DNA of 10,196 nt from Candidatus Nomurabacteria bacterium RIFCSPLOWO2_12_FULL_46_14 (GTDB lineage: Bacteria; Patescibacteriota; Minisyncoccia; Phycocordibacterales; UBA9973): contig MFVV01000017.1 in the NCBI GenBank assembly GCA_001786225.1, positions 1 through 10,196 on the forward strand. The letters run 5' to 3'. The position numbers were made by a program, and so were the translations under genes. Shown here one piece after another: positions 1-5,557 of this stretch. The notes beneath the pieces are model-generated. The model was not told where the DNA came from. It saw only the letters and a list, made by a program, of their open reading frames with translations, and did not search any database. Each line of letters starts with the position of its first letter. The stretch's first letter is position 1.

Positions 1-95
1 AATATAATACCATTTTAAGCTCTATTTGCAAAGTCGATAGTAAAATCACCCTTCTTTGAGTTTTGCACACTTTTATTATTTTAATATTATTTTAA

Positions 96-104
96 TGTTA
101 TAAT
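96..104 (+). promoter_or_regulatory. Extended -10 promoter of the stress-type gene
   Basis: The sequence TGTTATAAT is a perfect extended -10 element (TGn plus TATAAT). No good -35 hexamer is visible at 16-18 bp, which is tolerable with an extended -10. Transcription is expected to begin near 111, giving a leader of about 39 nt. The leader has an AGAAGGGG run at 111-118, too far from the ATG at 150 to be an ordinary ribosome binding site. The upstream AT-rich tract (71-95) could act as an UP-like element. Confidence 0.6.
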
Positions 105-149
105 AGATAAAGAAGGGGTCGATTTTATAAGCTTTAACTTTTAAAACTC

Positions 150-665
150 ATGAATACAACAGTTGGCGTTTTTTCTACCCATCAAGAGGCGGAAGACGCG
201 ATTAATGAACTACGCGCTTTCGGCGTGCCGGAGAGCAATCTGTCCTATCTCTATGTGGATGTGGATGGCCGGATACGCGACGATATCGGTGGCAAAAAGG
301 TCGGTTCTGGCGCGGCGACGGGCGCGACCACCGGTGCGGTTATCGGTGCTATTGCGGGCCTGGCGGTGGCTAATGGCGTTCTGCCGGGTTTGGGTACGTT
401 CTTTGTAGCGGGACCCCTGGCCGCCGCCTTGGGACTCACCGGCGCGGTAGCCACTACGGCTGCGGGCGCCGCGACGGGCCTTGCCGCCGGAGGGATAATC
501 GGAGCGTTAAGCAAGATTGGCATAGACAGCACCGACGCGGCGCTTTACCAGAGTTTAGTGGAGCGTGGCGATGTGTTCGTGGTTGCCAAAACCGAAGATT
601 TGGTTACTAAAGACGTATTCATAAAAGGAGGCGCGAAAGAAGTCCGGGAGTATACCGGCGTCTAA
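150..665 (+). CDS. Glycine-zipper stress-type protein (YflT/GSP17M-like domain)
   Basis: 171 aa. Residues 1-40 (MNTTVGVFSTHQEAEDAINE, then a GVPESNLSYL stretch) look like the beta-alpha-beta start of the general-stress-protein 17M / YflT-like domain (VGVF..a..A..L...G). Residues about 50-122 are very rich in Gly and Ala with repeated GxxxG spacing, a glycine-zipper segment that probably forms one or two membrane-inserted helices. Residues 123-171 contain a second small alpha/beta unit (VERGDVFVVAK). Families with this layout are linked to envelope or osmotic/heat stress, but the molecular role is unknown. No Shine-Dalgarno sequence lies near the ATG and there is no alternative upstream start in frame. 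The gene stands alone between its own promoter (96-104) and terminator (701-740). Gene call is sure; function is a family-level inference. Confidence 0.8.
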   Translation: MNTTVGVFSTHQEAEDAINELRAFGVPESNLSYLYVDVDGRIRDDIGGKKVGSGAATGATTGAVIGAIAGLAVANGVLPGLGTFFVAGPLAAALGLTGAVATTAAGAATGLAAGGIIGALSKIGIDSTDAALYQSLVERGDVFVVAKTEDLVTKDVFIKGGAKEVREYTGV

Positions 666-700
666 CATTATCTCGCTTAATTTATGAATACCCAAAAAGA

Positions 701-740
701 ATAAAAGCCCCGGAACCTGGCCGAGGGCTTTTATGTTTTT
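701..740 (+). terminator. Intrinsic terminator after the stress-type gene
   Basis: A perfect 10-bp stem (ATAAAAGCCC at 701-710 with GGGCTTTTAT at 725-734) encloses a 14-nt loop and is followed by GTTTTT. It begins about 35 bp after the stop codon at 665. A-rich sequence on the 5' side would also let it work weakly for transcription from the minus strand. Confidence 0.85.
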
Positions 741-765
741 GAAAAAAATAGCAAAAGATGGTAAA

Positions 766-793
766 TTGAGGGCAAGGAGGGTTCGCCTAATTA
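766..793 (+). promoter_or_regulatory. Possible tRNA-Ser promoter
   Basis: TTGAGG (766-771) and TAATTA (788-793) are spaced by 16 bp and would start transcription around 800, about 12 nt before the mature tRNA. Both hexamers are imperfect, so this is tentative. It is the best candidate between the preceding terminator and the tRNA. Confidence 0.35.
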
Positions 794-811
794 TTTAAAA
801 CAATCTTGAGC

Positions 812-898
812 GGAGGCGTGGCTGAGTGGTTGAAGGCACCGGTTTCGAAAACCGGCATATCCGCAAGGGTATCGTGAGTTCAAATCTCACCGCCTCCG
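812..898 (+). tRNA. tRNA-Ser (anticodon CGA)
   Basis: The acceptor stem GGAGGCG (812-818) pairs with CGCCTCC (891-897), with discriminator G898. The D-arm reads GCTGAGTGGTTGAAGGC. The anticodon stem CCGGT/ACCGG encloses loop TTCGAAA, giving anticodon CGA, which reads UCG serine codons. A long class II variable arm (stem ATATCC/GGGTAT around GCAA) fits serine. The T-arm is GTGAG-TTCAAAT-CTCAC. The 3' CCA is not encoded directly: the bases after G898 are CCCA, so CCA must be added after processing. The 5' leader and 3' trailer are mutually complementary (see findings). Confidence 0.96.
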
Positions 899-943
899 CC
901 CAGGATTGTTGAACCAAATATTACTGCCCGCAAAGGCTTGCAT

Positions 944-2491
944 TTATACCAGGAAGAGCTTGCCGAGTAGGATGATGAGAATAGCGCCGCCTAGCAAGCT
1001 CAATACCACCGGCAAGTTGCCGGCAGAAGAATTGCCGTCGGAAGGCAGGGAATCTATCACCTCCGCGGTCAAGACCGCGGCTGTTATTTCTGTGGGAATC
1101 TCTGGAAGAATTTCCACAGGATTATCCTGTGTAATTTGGGCAGGAGAAATCACAGGCGTTGCCTGTGTATTTTTAACCTCTGTGGATTGAATAGTTTCCG
1201 GAAGAGCAGGTCTTGTGGCTGGCCGCAGAATTTCATTCCAGGATTTGCCGAGTACCGCCGGGATGGCATAACTCGTAGCCCAGACGCGGTTCTCCAGAGT
1301 TGCGGAGACGGGAAGCATACCTCCATCTACCGCTTGTTCCAGGCTCAAGTAGTCTGACGGCGAGTAGCCGTATTTTACCCAGGACGCATCCACGGAGTGC
1401 ATGGCCTGCGCCGCCCAGCTGGTGGAGTAAACAGAATCCCAGCCGCCGGTTGCTCCCTGATTATTAAACATATAGCTCATTGCCTGCGTCAGGGAATCAT
1501 AGACGCCATTATTATTGTCTTGAAAGGGTCGAAGCGCCTGAATGGCTGCGGCGGTCATATCCACGCTTTCTTCCCAAGACCCATTTTTCCGCTGTTTGGA
1601 AATTATAAAAGCCAAATCTTTTTTTATCATATCGTTTTTCATGGTGAAGCCCGCTTTTTGTAGGGGAAGTAGCGCGAAGATGTCGTCGTTGACTAATTCT
1701 GGATTGCCGAATTGGTTGCCGTCCCAGCTCCGAAGAATCGCCTCTATGTAATTGACGCCATGCCAGTCGTAAGGATTCAAGCCGAGCGCCAAGAGAGCCA
1801 TGGCTCGCCGTTCGTTATCGGTCAAGAGAGGACTTATTTGATTATGAGAACTAAAATAAGAAGTTATTTTTTCTACGGGTTCACCGGCTACATTCGCCGC
1901 GCCGAAAGCGATGGCCGCCCAGTCGGTGTAAAGACCTTCTCCGCCGAAGGAACCATCGGGGCCCTGCACGCTTTTTAGGTAATTGAGTGCTTTTTCAATG
2001 TCAAAAGGCGGAGGCAGAATAGGGCCGGCGTTGCCCGCGGGCGCGCCCGCGGCGGCTGGAATTGCCGGGTCTATGAAAGTAAGCAAAATTGAGTCGGCGG
2101 GCAGGAGTTCGTATTGATTCAAGGCCACCATTGCCTCGATGGAATTGAGCGACCAGCTCCAATAGTGGTATACATCATTGCCGTCCGCATCTTGACTGGT
2201 AAAGCCGGCTATGCCCCCAAGAGAGTTCAAAAAGGCGCTAGGCGCCCAGGTCCAGTCCCAATCGCTTGCTAAGCCCGACTGAAGTATAGCGCAATAAGGG
2301 GTAATCATAAGCGTTCCCGCGTTGTCGCTGTCGCAGGGAGCCACAGTGATGTCTTGGTCGTAGAGGGTGCTGTCATTAGTTGCCACCTTCAAATGAATGG
2401 CGGTATCCGCTAGAGCGTGAGGAGTTCCTAGATTGCCGAAAATTAATGCGGATAAAATTATAAAGCCGGCGAAAAATAATTTTCTTTTCAT
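944..2491 (-). CDS. Exported transcobalamin-like protein: DUF4430 beta domain plus alpha/alpha-barrel, membrane-anchored
   Basis: 515 aa. Residues 1-28 are a signal peptide (KRK, hydrophobic core, HALA cleavage site). Residues 30-140 form a DUF4430/transcobalamin-C-like beta domain with the typical Y-x-W-S-W-S-L-N (109-116) and PADSILLTF (131-139) blocks; Cys53 and Cys67 could form a disulfide. A Pro/Ala/Gly linker spans 141-163. Residues 164-425 carry terpenoid-cyclase/prenyltransferase-type repeats of an alpha/alpha barrel (YLKSVQGPDGSFGG, ISKQRKNGSWEES, NNQGATGGWDS). A Thr/Pro-rich stalk (426-490) leads to a C-terminal transmembrane helix (about 493-510). No catalytic DxDD or zinc ligands are obvious, which fits a binder more than an enzyme. 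Vertebrate cobalamin carriers combine these two folds in the order barrel-beta; here the order is beta-barrel. The gene starts 10 bp after the 159-aa DUF4430 gene and lies downstream of a cobalamin riboswitch, so a role in extracellular B12 binding is inferred. No Shine-Dalgarno sequence is seen. Confidence 0.85.
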   Translation of the reverse strand: MKRKLFFAGFIILSALIFGNLGTPHALADTAIHLKVATNDSTLYDQDITVAPCDSDNAGTLMITPYCAILQSGLASDWDWTWAPSAFLNSLGGIAGFTSQDADGNDVYHYWSWSLNSIEAMVALNQYELLPADSILLTFIDPAIPAAAGAPAGNAGPILPPPFDIEKALNYLKSVQGPDGSFGGEGLYTDWAAIAFGAANVAGEPVEKITSYFSSHNQISPLLTDNERRAMALLALGLNPYDWHGVNYIEAILRSWDGNQFGNPELVNDDIFALLPLQKAGFTMKNDMIKKDLAFIISKQRKNGSWEESVDMTAAAIQALRPFQDNNNGVYDSLTQAMSYMFNNQGATGGWDSVYSTSWAAQAMHSVDASWVKYGYSPSDYLSLEQAVDGGMLPVSATLENRVWATSYAIPAVLGKSWNEILRPATRPALPETIQSTEVKNTQATPVISPAQITQDNPVEILPEIPTEITAAVLTAEVIDSLPSDGNSSAGNLPVVLSLLGGAILIILLGKLFLV

Positions 2492-2501
2492 ATTATTTTT
2501 T

Positions 2502-2981
2502 TTATTTTAATTTCCACTCAATGACGTCGCCGTCTTTGAGCTTTTGGGTGGAGACTCCGACTGAAGCCTCCTCTCCGTTAATGTAATAAAACAAATATTT
2601 GCCGCCACTCCCATGCAAATTTTCAATCTCCGTCACCAAAAATCCCAGACCGGGATAATTTTTACCGGTGAAAGATAAACTGCCAACGTCTCGGGCGAGC
2701 GACATAGCTTCATATAAAGTCGCGCCGGCCGGGAAGGAGAGGTTGATGGCCGAGCCACCGGCGGAGAGGGTGGCGGATTCCAATTCGGAAGAAAATATCT
2801 TCTCTCGAAGCTCCTTAACCCCATTTCTTTGGGACGGCACGGATGACAGTGCATTAGGCACTATCATCCCCGTCGCTTCTAGAGAAATATTTTCTTCCGA
2901 ATTCCCAAAAAGTATTGTAAAAATTAAAAAAGCAACTGCGACCAGGAAAATAAAAATAAGATTTTTTGAGTATTTTTTCAT
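2502..2981 (-). CDS. Membrane-anchored DUF4430 (transcobalamin-C-like) protein
   Basis: 159 aa. Residues 8-25 form an N-terminal signal anchor after KKYSK. Residues 26-70 are a polar linker. Residues 75-159 are a compact DUF4430 domain: FPAGATLYEAMSLA (83-96), GLGFLVTEIE (111-120), then the hallmark YLFYYINGEEASVGVSTQ (129-146) and KDGDVIEWKLK at the C-terminus. This domain corresponds to the beta domain of transcobalamin/intrinsic factor. The ATG at 2981 is the first codon after the riboswitch expression platform; a GGGAAGG sequence lies about 14 nt upstream, inside a hairpin. It is the first gene of a two-gene operon with the 515-aa protein. Direct cobalamin binding is inferred from domain family and riboswitch, not shown. 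Confidence 0.85.
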   Translation of the reverse strand: MKKYSKNLIFIFLVAVAFLIFTILFGNSEENISLEATGMIVPNALSSVPSQRNGVKELREKIFSSELESATLSAGGSAINLSFPAGATLYEAMSLARDVGSLSFTGKNYPGLGFLVTEIENLHGSGGKYLFYYINGEEASVGVSTQKLKDGDVIEWKLK

Positions 2982-2996
2982 AGAAAATAAAAATAC

Positions 2997-3057
2997 CTTC
3001 CCGGGCAGGAAGATATCATCAAAGAATGTCTCTATGAAAAAGTCTTCTGCTCGGAAG
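2997..3057 (-). promoter_or_regulatory. Riboswitch expression platform
   Basis: Reading on the minus strand, a proximal CTTCC (3057-3053) lies in a small hairpin CTTC-CGAGCA-GAAG (3057-3044) followed by ACTTTTTC. A distal hairpin CTTCC-TGCCCG-GGAAG (3012-2997) is followed by GTATTTTTATTTTC and then the ATG at 2981. The GGAAG half resembles a Shine-Dalgarno sequence and could pair with either CTTCC copy. The platform could act by a weak terminator, by hiding the ribosome site, or both; the choice is not decided by the sequence. Confidence 0.5.
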
Positions 3058-3060
3058 CTC

Positions 3061-3158
3061 TGTCATAAGACGACCGGACTTGTCCCCGAATAAAACTTAC
3101 AGGGCATTACCGTTGCGGCACAGTAGAGGAATCGCACCTCACTTCCTACATTATGACA
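3061..3158 (-). promoter_or_regulatory. Cobalamin riboswitch (compact form)
   Basis: On the minus strand the RNA closes with a perfect 8-bp P1, TGTCATAA (3158-3151) with TTATGACA (3068-3061). Inside it are the hallmark blocks of the cobalamin riboswitch: AGGAA (from 3147), a P4 hairpin GAGG-TGCGATT-CCTC, then ACTGTGCCGCAACGGTAAT, which closely matches the family block CCGCAACTGTAA. A further hairpin CCCTG/CGGGG follows, and then AGTCCGGTCGTC, resembling the 3' B12-box (AGYCAGGAGACC). At about 98 nt it is short; the usual peripheral region holding the GCCACTG block appears to be missing. It is preceded by a promoter and followed by two transcobalamin-like genes, which fits the expected regulation: repression when cobalamin is plentiful. 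Confidence 0.85.
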
Positions 3159-3166
3159 TTGATTAG

Positions 3167-3194
3167 ATTATAACTTATTCTATTTTGTATGCAA
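3167..3194 (-). promoter_or_regulatory. Promoter of the riboswitch/DUF4430 operon
   Basis: On the minus strand, TATAAT (3172-3167) is a perfect -10. TTGCAT (3194-3189) is a partial -35 with 16-bp spacing. The predicted transcription start near 3160 lies 2 nt before the first base of the riboswitch P1 stem, a good independent check on both calls. The promoter overlaps the last codons of trxB. Confidence 0.65.
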
Positions 3195-4142
3195 GTATAA
3201 ATAAATATCCTCCAAGGCACGCACGGCATCGCCGGCGGCGATATTGTTTTGGTGATATAGAACATTTGTGCAATCTCCGGCAGCCCAAATGCCCGGCGTT
3301 TCCGTCTTTTGCGTCCAGGCATCTATCTTTATCCTGCCGTATTCGTCCAACGGTACCGTGTTTTTGGCAAAGTCGGTGTTGGGTATCTGACCCACCTCCA
3401 CGAAAATCCCGGCAACTTTTAGCTCCTTGACTTCACTCGTGCTTTTATCCCCGCCTGCATCGCGTTGCGTTGCATTGCGGGCAGGTTTATACCGAAGGCC
3501 TTCAACAAACTTGTCGCCCACCACCTCCAGAATATCCACGTTTTTAATTGCCGTCATTTTAGGATTTTTCAGGACTTTTTCCACCGTAATCTCATCCGCG
3601 CGGAAAGTATCGCTCCGATTGACCAAGGTTACCGACTTGGCATAGGCCAGGAGCTGGGCGGCGGTTTCAAAACCGGCGTTGCCGCCGCCGATGACCGCTA
3701 CATCCATATCGGCGAAGAGTGGTCCGTCACAGGAGGCGCAGTAGGTGAGCCCCTTATGCTCTAGTCTGTCCGCGTTCTTAACTTCGAGCTTGCGGCGAGC
3801 GCTACCGCTTGCGATGAGAACAGTCCGGGTGAAGAATTTCTCCCCAGACTCCAGAGTAATTTCGAAATTATCATCCTCTTTACGGAGCGAAGTTGCTTTG
3901 CCGCCTTCTCTGACTTCCAGACTCTCGCCCGTGTTTTCTAGAATATGTTTTTTGAAATTATCCGCTAGCTCCGTCCCGCTTAGAGCGGGAGTGCCTATCC
4001 AGTTGTAAATCTGCTCCGAAACCACGGATTGCCCACCCCACTCTGCCACTAGGAGCAGGGTCTTCAATCTTTTCCGGGCGGCGTAAACGGCGGCTGCGGC
4101 GCCAGCCGGCCCGCCACCTATAATTATCAAATCGTAAGTCAT
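3180..4142 (-). CDS. trxB: Thioredoxin-reductase-like FAD/NAD(P)H oxidoreductase
   Basis: 320 aa from the ATG at 4142. The N-terminal FAD motif is IIIGGGPAG (6-14). The redox-active motif is CASC (Cys135/Cys138), followed by DGP. The second nucleotide-binding motif is GGGNAG (152-157). The FAD-binding ending AAGDCTN (287-293) is present. The family passes electrons from NAD(P)H through FAD to a thioredoxin or similar partner in the cytoplasm. In NADPH-specific TrxB the second site reads GGGDSA with HRR..FR downstream; here it is GGGNAG with VNRSDTFR, closer to NADH-using AhpF-type enzymes, so NADH preference is possible. Residues about 219-237 contain an unusual insertion (PARNATQRDAGGDKSTSE) encoded by a palindromic element. 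A start 19 codons further upstream exists in frame, but the family N-terminus and the promoter at 4150-4158 favour 4142. Stands alone as a transcription unit. Confidence 0.92.
   Translation of the reverse strand: MTYDLIIIGGGPAGAAAAVYAARKRLKTLLLVAEWGGQSVVSEQIYNWIGTPALSGTELADNFKKHILENTGESLEVREGGKATSLRKEDDNFEITLESGEKFFTRTVLIASGSARRKLEVKNADRLEHKGLTYCASCDGPLFADMDVAVIGGGNAGFETAAQLLAYAKSVTLVNRSDTFRADEITVEKVLKNPKMTAIKNVDILEVVGDKFVEGLRYKPARNATQRDAGGDKSTSEVKELKVAGIFVEVGQIPNTDFAKNTVPLDEYGRIKIDAWTQKTETPGIWAAGDCTNVLYHQNNIAAGDAVRALEDIYLYLHTK
3450..3481 (-). repeat. In-frame palindromic insert within trxB
   Basis: CCCGC/GCGGG arms (3450-3454 and 3477-3481) and an inner TGCA/TGCA pair (3456-3459, 3471-3474) form an imperfect hairpin around a TTGCG-TTGCA-TTGCG micro-repeat. 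It encodes the extra residues in trxB in a loop where relatives have a short turn, about 12 residues longer than AhpF over the same segment. The reading frame is kept. Confidence 0.5.
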
Positions 4143-4149
4143 AAAATTT

Positions 4150-4158
4150 ATTATAACA
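4150..4158 (-). promoter_or_regulatory. Extended -10 promoter of trxB (leaderless)
   Basis: On the minus strand TGTTATAAT (4158-4150) is a perfect extended -10, the same nine bases as the promoter at 96-104. The expected start point near 4143 is immediately before the ATG at 4142, so the transcript should have essentially no leader. No convincing -35 is seen. Confidence 0.65.
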
Positions 4159-4177
4159 TGAAAAATATCTCTTACTT

Positions 4178-4271
4178 GGCGCAAATTTTTGATAGGCAAT
4201 CTATCTCCGCAAGCTTGCGGAGCGAACTTCTCGCGCCGTCGCGCTACGAAAGGCCTCTCAAAAATTGCGCC
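4178..4271. repeat. 94-bp inverted-repeat element between trxB and ftsZ
   Basis: The left arm GGCGCAAATTTTTGATAGGC (4178-4197) and the reverse complement of the right arm, GGCGCAATTTTTGAGAGGC (4253-4271), match except for one missing base and one mismatch. Inside lies a perfect 18-bp palindrome CTCCGCAAGCTTGCGGAG (4205-4222) and a CGCG/CGCG hairpin. The whole unit can fold into one long stem on either strand. It lies directly downstream of ftsZ and may act as its terminator or RNA stabiliser; the layout also resembles a MITE-type miniature element. No open reading frame is inside. Confidence 0.6.
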
Positions 4272-4285
4272 CGCGACGAGCTATT

Positions 4286-5452
4286 TTATTTCTTTCTTCT
4301 CAAGAATGCCGGCACGGCACTCCAGTCTTCGTTATCATCTTCAATTATTACTTCCGCCGCGGGCTCCGGCTTTTTGCCGCCGTTGGAATTTTGGATGGCG
4401 CCCTGAACCTCTTTTTTGATACTGGCCGGACTCATATCCTTCAAAAGTATCTCCGCGCTTTTTGGCACATTGGAGAAAAGGCTTTTGCGTGGCAGGTCGT
4501 TGGGGAAGCTGGTGGCGATAACCGTGACCTTGAATTCTCCTTTTTTCAGTTTGTCGTCCAGAATAGTACCGAAGATTACCTTGGCGTCTTTATCAATGGA
4601 TTCGGTGATAATCTTGGCCGCCTCCTGGATTTCGTGCATGGTAATGTCGTTGCCTCCGGAGATGGCGAAGAGCACTCCCTTGGCGCCGTTGATGGATACT
4701 TCCAAGAGAGGGGAATTAATAGCCTGGAGAGCCGCTTTCTCGGCTCGCTTTTCGCCGGAGGAAAGCCCGATGCCCATAAGAGCCGAACCAGCATCTTGCA
4801 TAATGGCTCGGATGTCGGCGAAATCCACATTGATGATGCCCGGAATGGTAATCAGGTCGGAAATGCCTTCCACTGCTTGCCGCAGTACATCGTCGGCCGA
4901 GGCGAACGCGTCCCGGAAGTTGGTGTTTTTGTCGGCCAGCTGGATTAATTTGTCGTTGGGGATAATGATTAAGGCGTCCACTTCTTTGGCCAGGTCTTCA
5001 ATGCCTTTTTCCGCAATTTTCATCCGATGATTGCCTTCAAAAAAGAAAGGCTTGGTGACCACACCCACCGTCAAGATGCCTTGCTCCTTGGCCGCGCGCG
5101 CCAGGATGGGGGAAGCGCCGGTGCCGGTGCCACCGCCCATGCCGCAGGTGATGAAAATCATATCCGCGCCCTTGATGACATCCTGAATTTCAGATTTGGT
5201 TTCTTCCGCGGCTTTCTTGCCGATTTCCGGATTCATACCGGCACCTAGGCCCTTTGTCAGATTTTTGCCGATGTGTATTTTTTTGTCCGCGAGCGATGTG
5301 TGCAGGTCTTGAGTGTCGGTGTTCATAGAGATGAAGGTCACCCCGCGCACCTTGGAGTTAATCATGTGGTTGATGGCGTTGCCGCCGGAGCCGCCGACGC
5401 CTATGACTATGATACGGGCAAAACTCTCTATCTTCGGATTCACTTTTGGCAT
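4286..5452 (-). CDS. ftsZ: Cell division protein FtsZ
   Basis: 388 aa, normal length. This is the tubulin-like GTPase that polymerises at midcell into the Z ring. Visible features are the N-terminal Rossmann start VIGVGGSGGNA (16-26), the tubulin signature GGGTGTG (106-112), the T7 synergy loop NVDFADIRAIM (208-218), which supplies catalytic Asp residues to the next subunit, a variable acidic linker (about 350-375) and the C-terminal conserved tail DWSAVPAFLRRKK, which binds FtsA. It follows ftsA by 105 bp with its own candidate promoter at 5491-5499, and is followed by the inverted-repeat element at 4178-4271. No strong Shine-Dalgarno sequence precedes the ATG. Confidence 0.98.
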   Translation of the reverse strand: MPKVNPKIESFARIIVIGVGGSGGNAINHMINSKVRGVTFISMNTDTQDLHTSLADKKIHIGKNLTKGLGAGMNPEIGKKAAEETKSEIQDVIKGADMIFITCGMGGGTGTGASPILARAAKEQGILTVGVVTKPFFFEGNHRMKIAEKGIEDLAKEVDALIIIPNDKLIQLADKNTNFRDAFASADDVLRQAVEGISDLITIPGIINVDFADIRAIMQDAGSALMGIGLSSGEKRAEKAALQAINSPLLEVSINGAKGVLFAISGGNDITMHEIQEAAKIITESIDKDAKVIFGTILDDKLKKGEFKVTVIATSFPNDLPRKSLFSNVPKSAEILLKDMSPASIKKEVQGAIQNSNGGKKPEPAAEVIIEDDNEDWSAVPAFLRRKK

Positions 5453-5490
5453 GGTTTTAAAAAGTTAGACTAAATTGTTTAATAGAGTCC

Positions 5491-5499
5491 ATCATAGCA
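5491..5499 (-). promoter_or_regulatory. Candidate ftsZ promoter (extended -10)
   Basis: On the minus strand TGCTATGAT (5499-5491) is an extended -10 with one mismatch in the hexamer. The start point would be near 5484, giving a leader of about 32 nt to ftsZ. A -35 is not clear; TTTGCT lies at 16 bp. This would allow ftsZ expression independent of ftsA. Confidence 0.45.
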
Positions 5500-5528
5500 G
5501 AAATTACCAAAAAGCAAAGGGAGGGGCA

Positions 5529-5549
5529 GGCTCTAGGCTCTAGGCTCTA
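5529..5549. repeat. Heptamer tandem repeat (GGCTCTA x3)
   Basis: Three exact head-to-tail copies of GGCTCTA, followed by a partial fourth (GGC) that runs into the near-palindrome CTAGGCCTA. The tract lies in the ftsA-ftsZ gap, just upstream of the candidate ftsZ promoter, and begins 9 bp from the ftsA stop codon. Confidence 0.85.
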
Positions 5550-5557
5550 GGCCTATT

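Noticed and set aside
63..68. TTGCAC as -35 for the first gene
   Set aside because: It lies 30 bp from the -10 hexamer, far beyond usable spacing.
812..898. tRNA-Ser as an integration (att) site
   Set aside because: No direct repeat of the tRNA 3' end and no integrase gene is seen in the window.
906..1190. Plus-strand frame after the tRNA
   Set aside because: It is antisense to the C-terminal stalk and anchor of the 515-aa protein and has no recognisable domain or initiation signal.
4143..4199. 19-codon N-terminal extension of trxB
   Set aside because: It would place residues before the canonical TYDLIIIGGG start and runs through the TGTTATAAT promoter and inverted-repeat DNA.
4265..5030. 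Long plus-strand frames (227 and 204 codons) opposite ftsZ
   Set aside because: They are antisense to a clearly conserved FtsZ, overlap each other in different frames, and show no family pattern or promoter.
5529..5549. CRISPR-like array
   Set aside because: The 7-bp units are contiguous with no spacers, and there is no cas gene; it is a simple tandem repeat.
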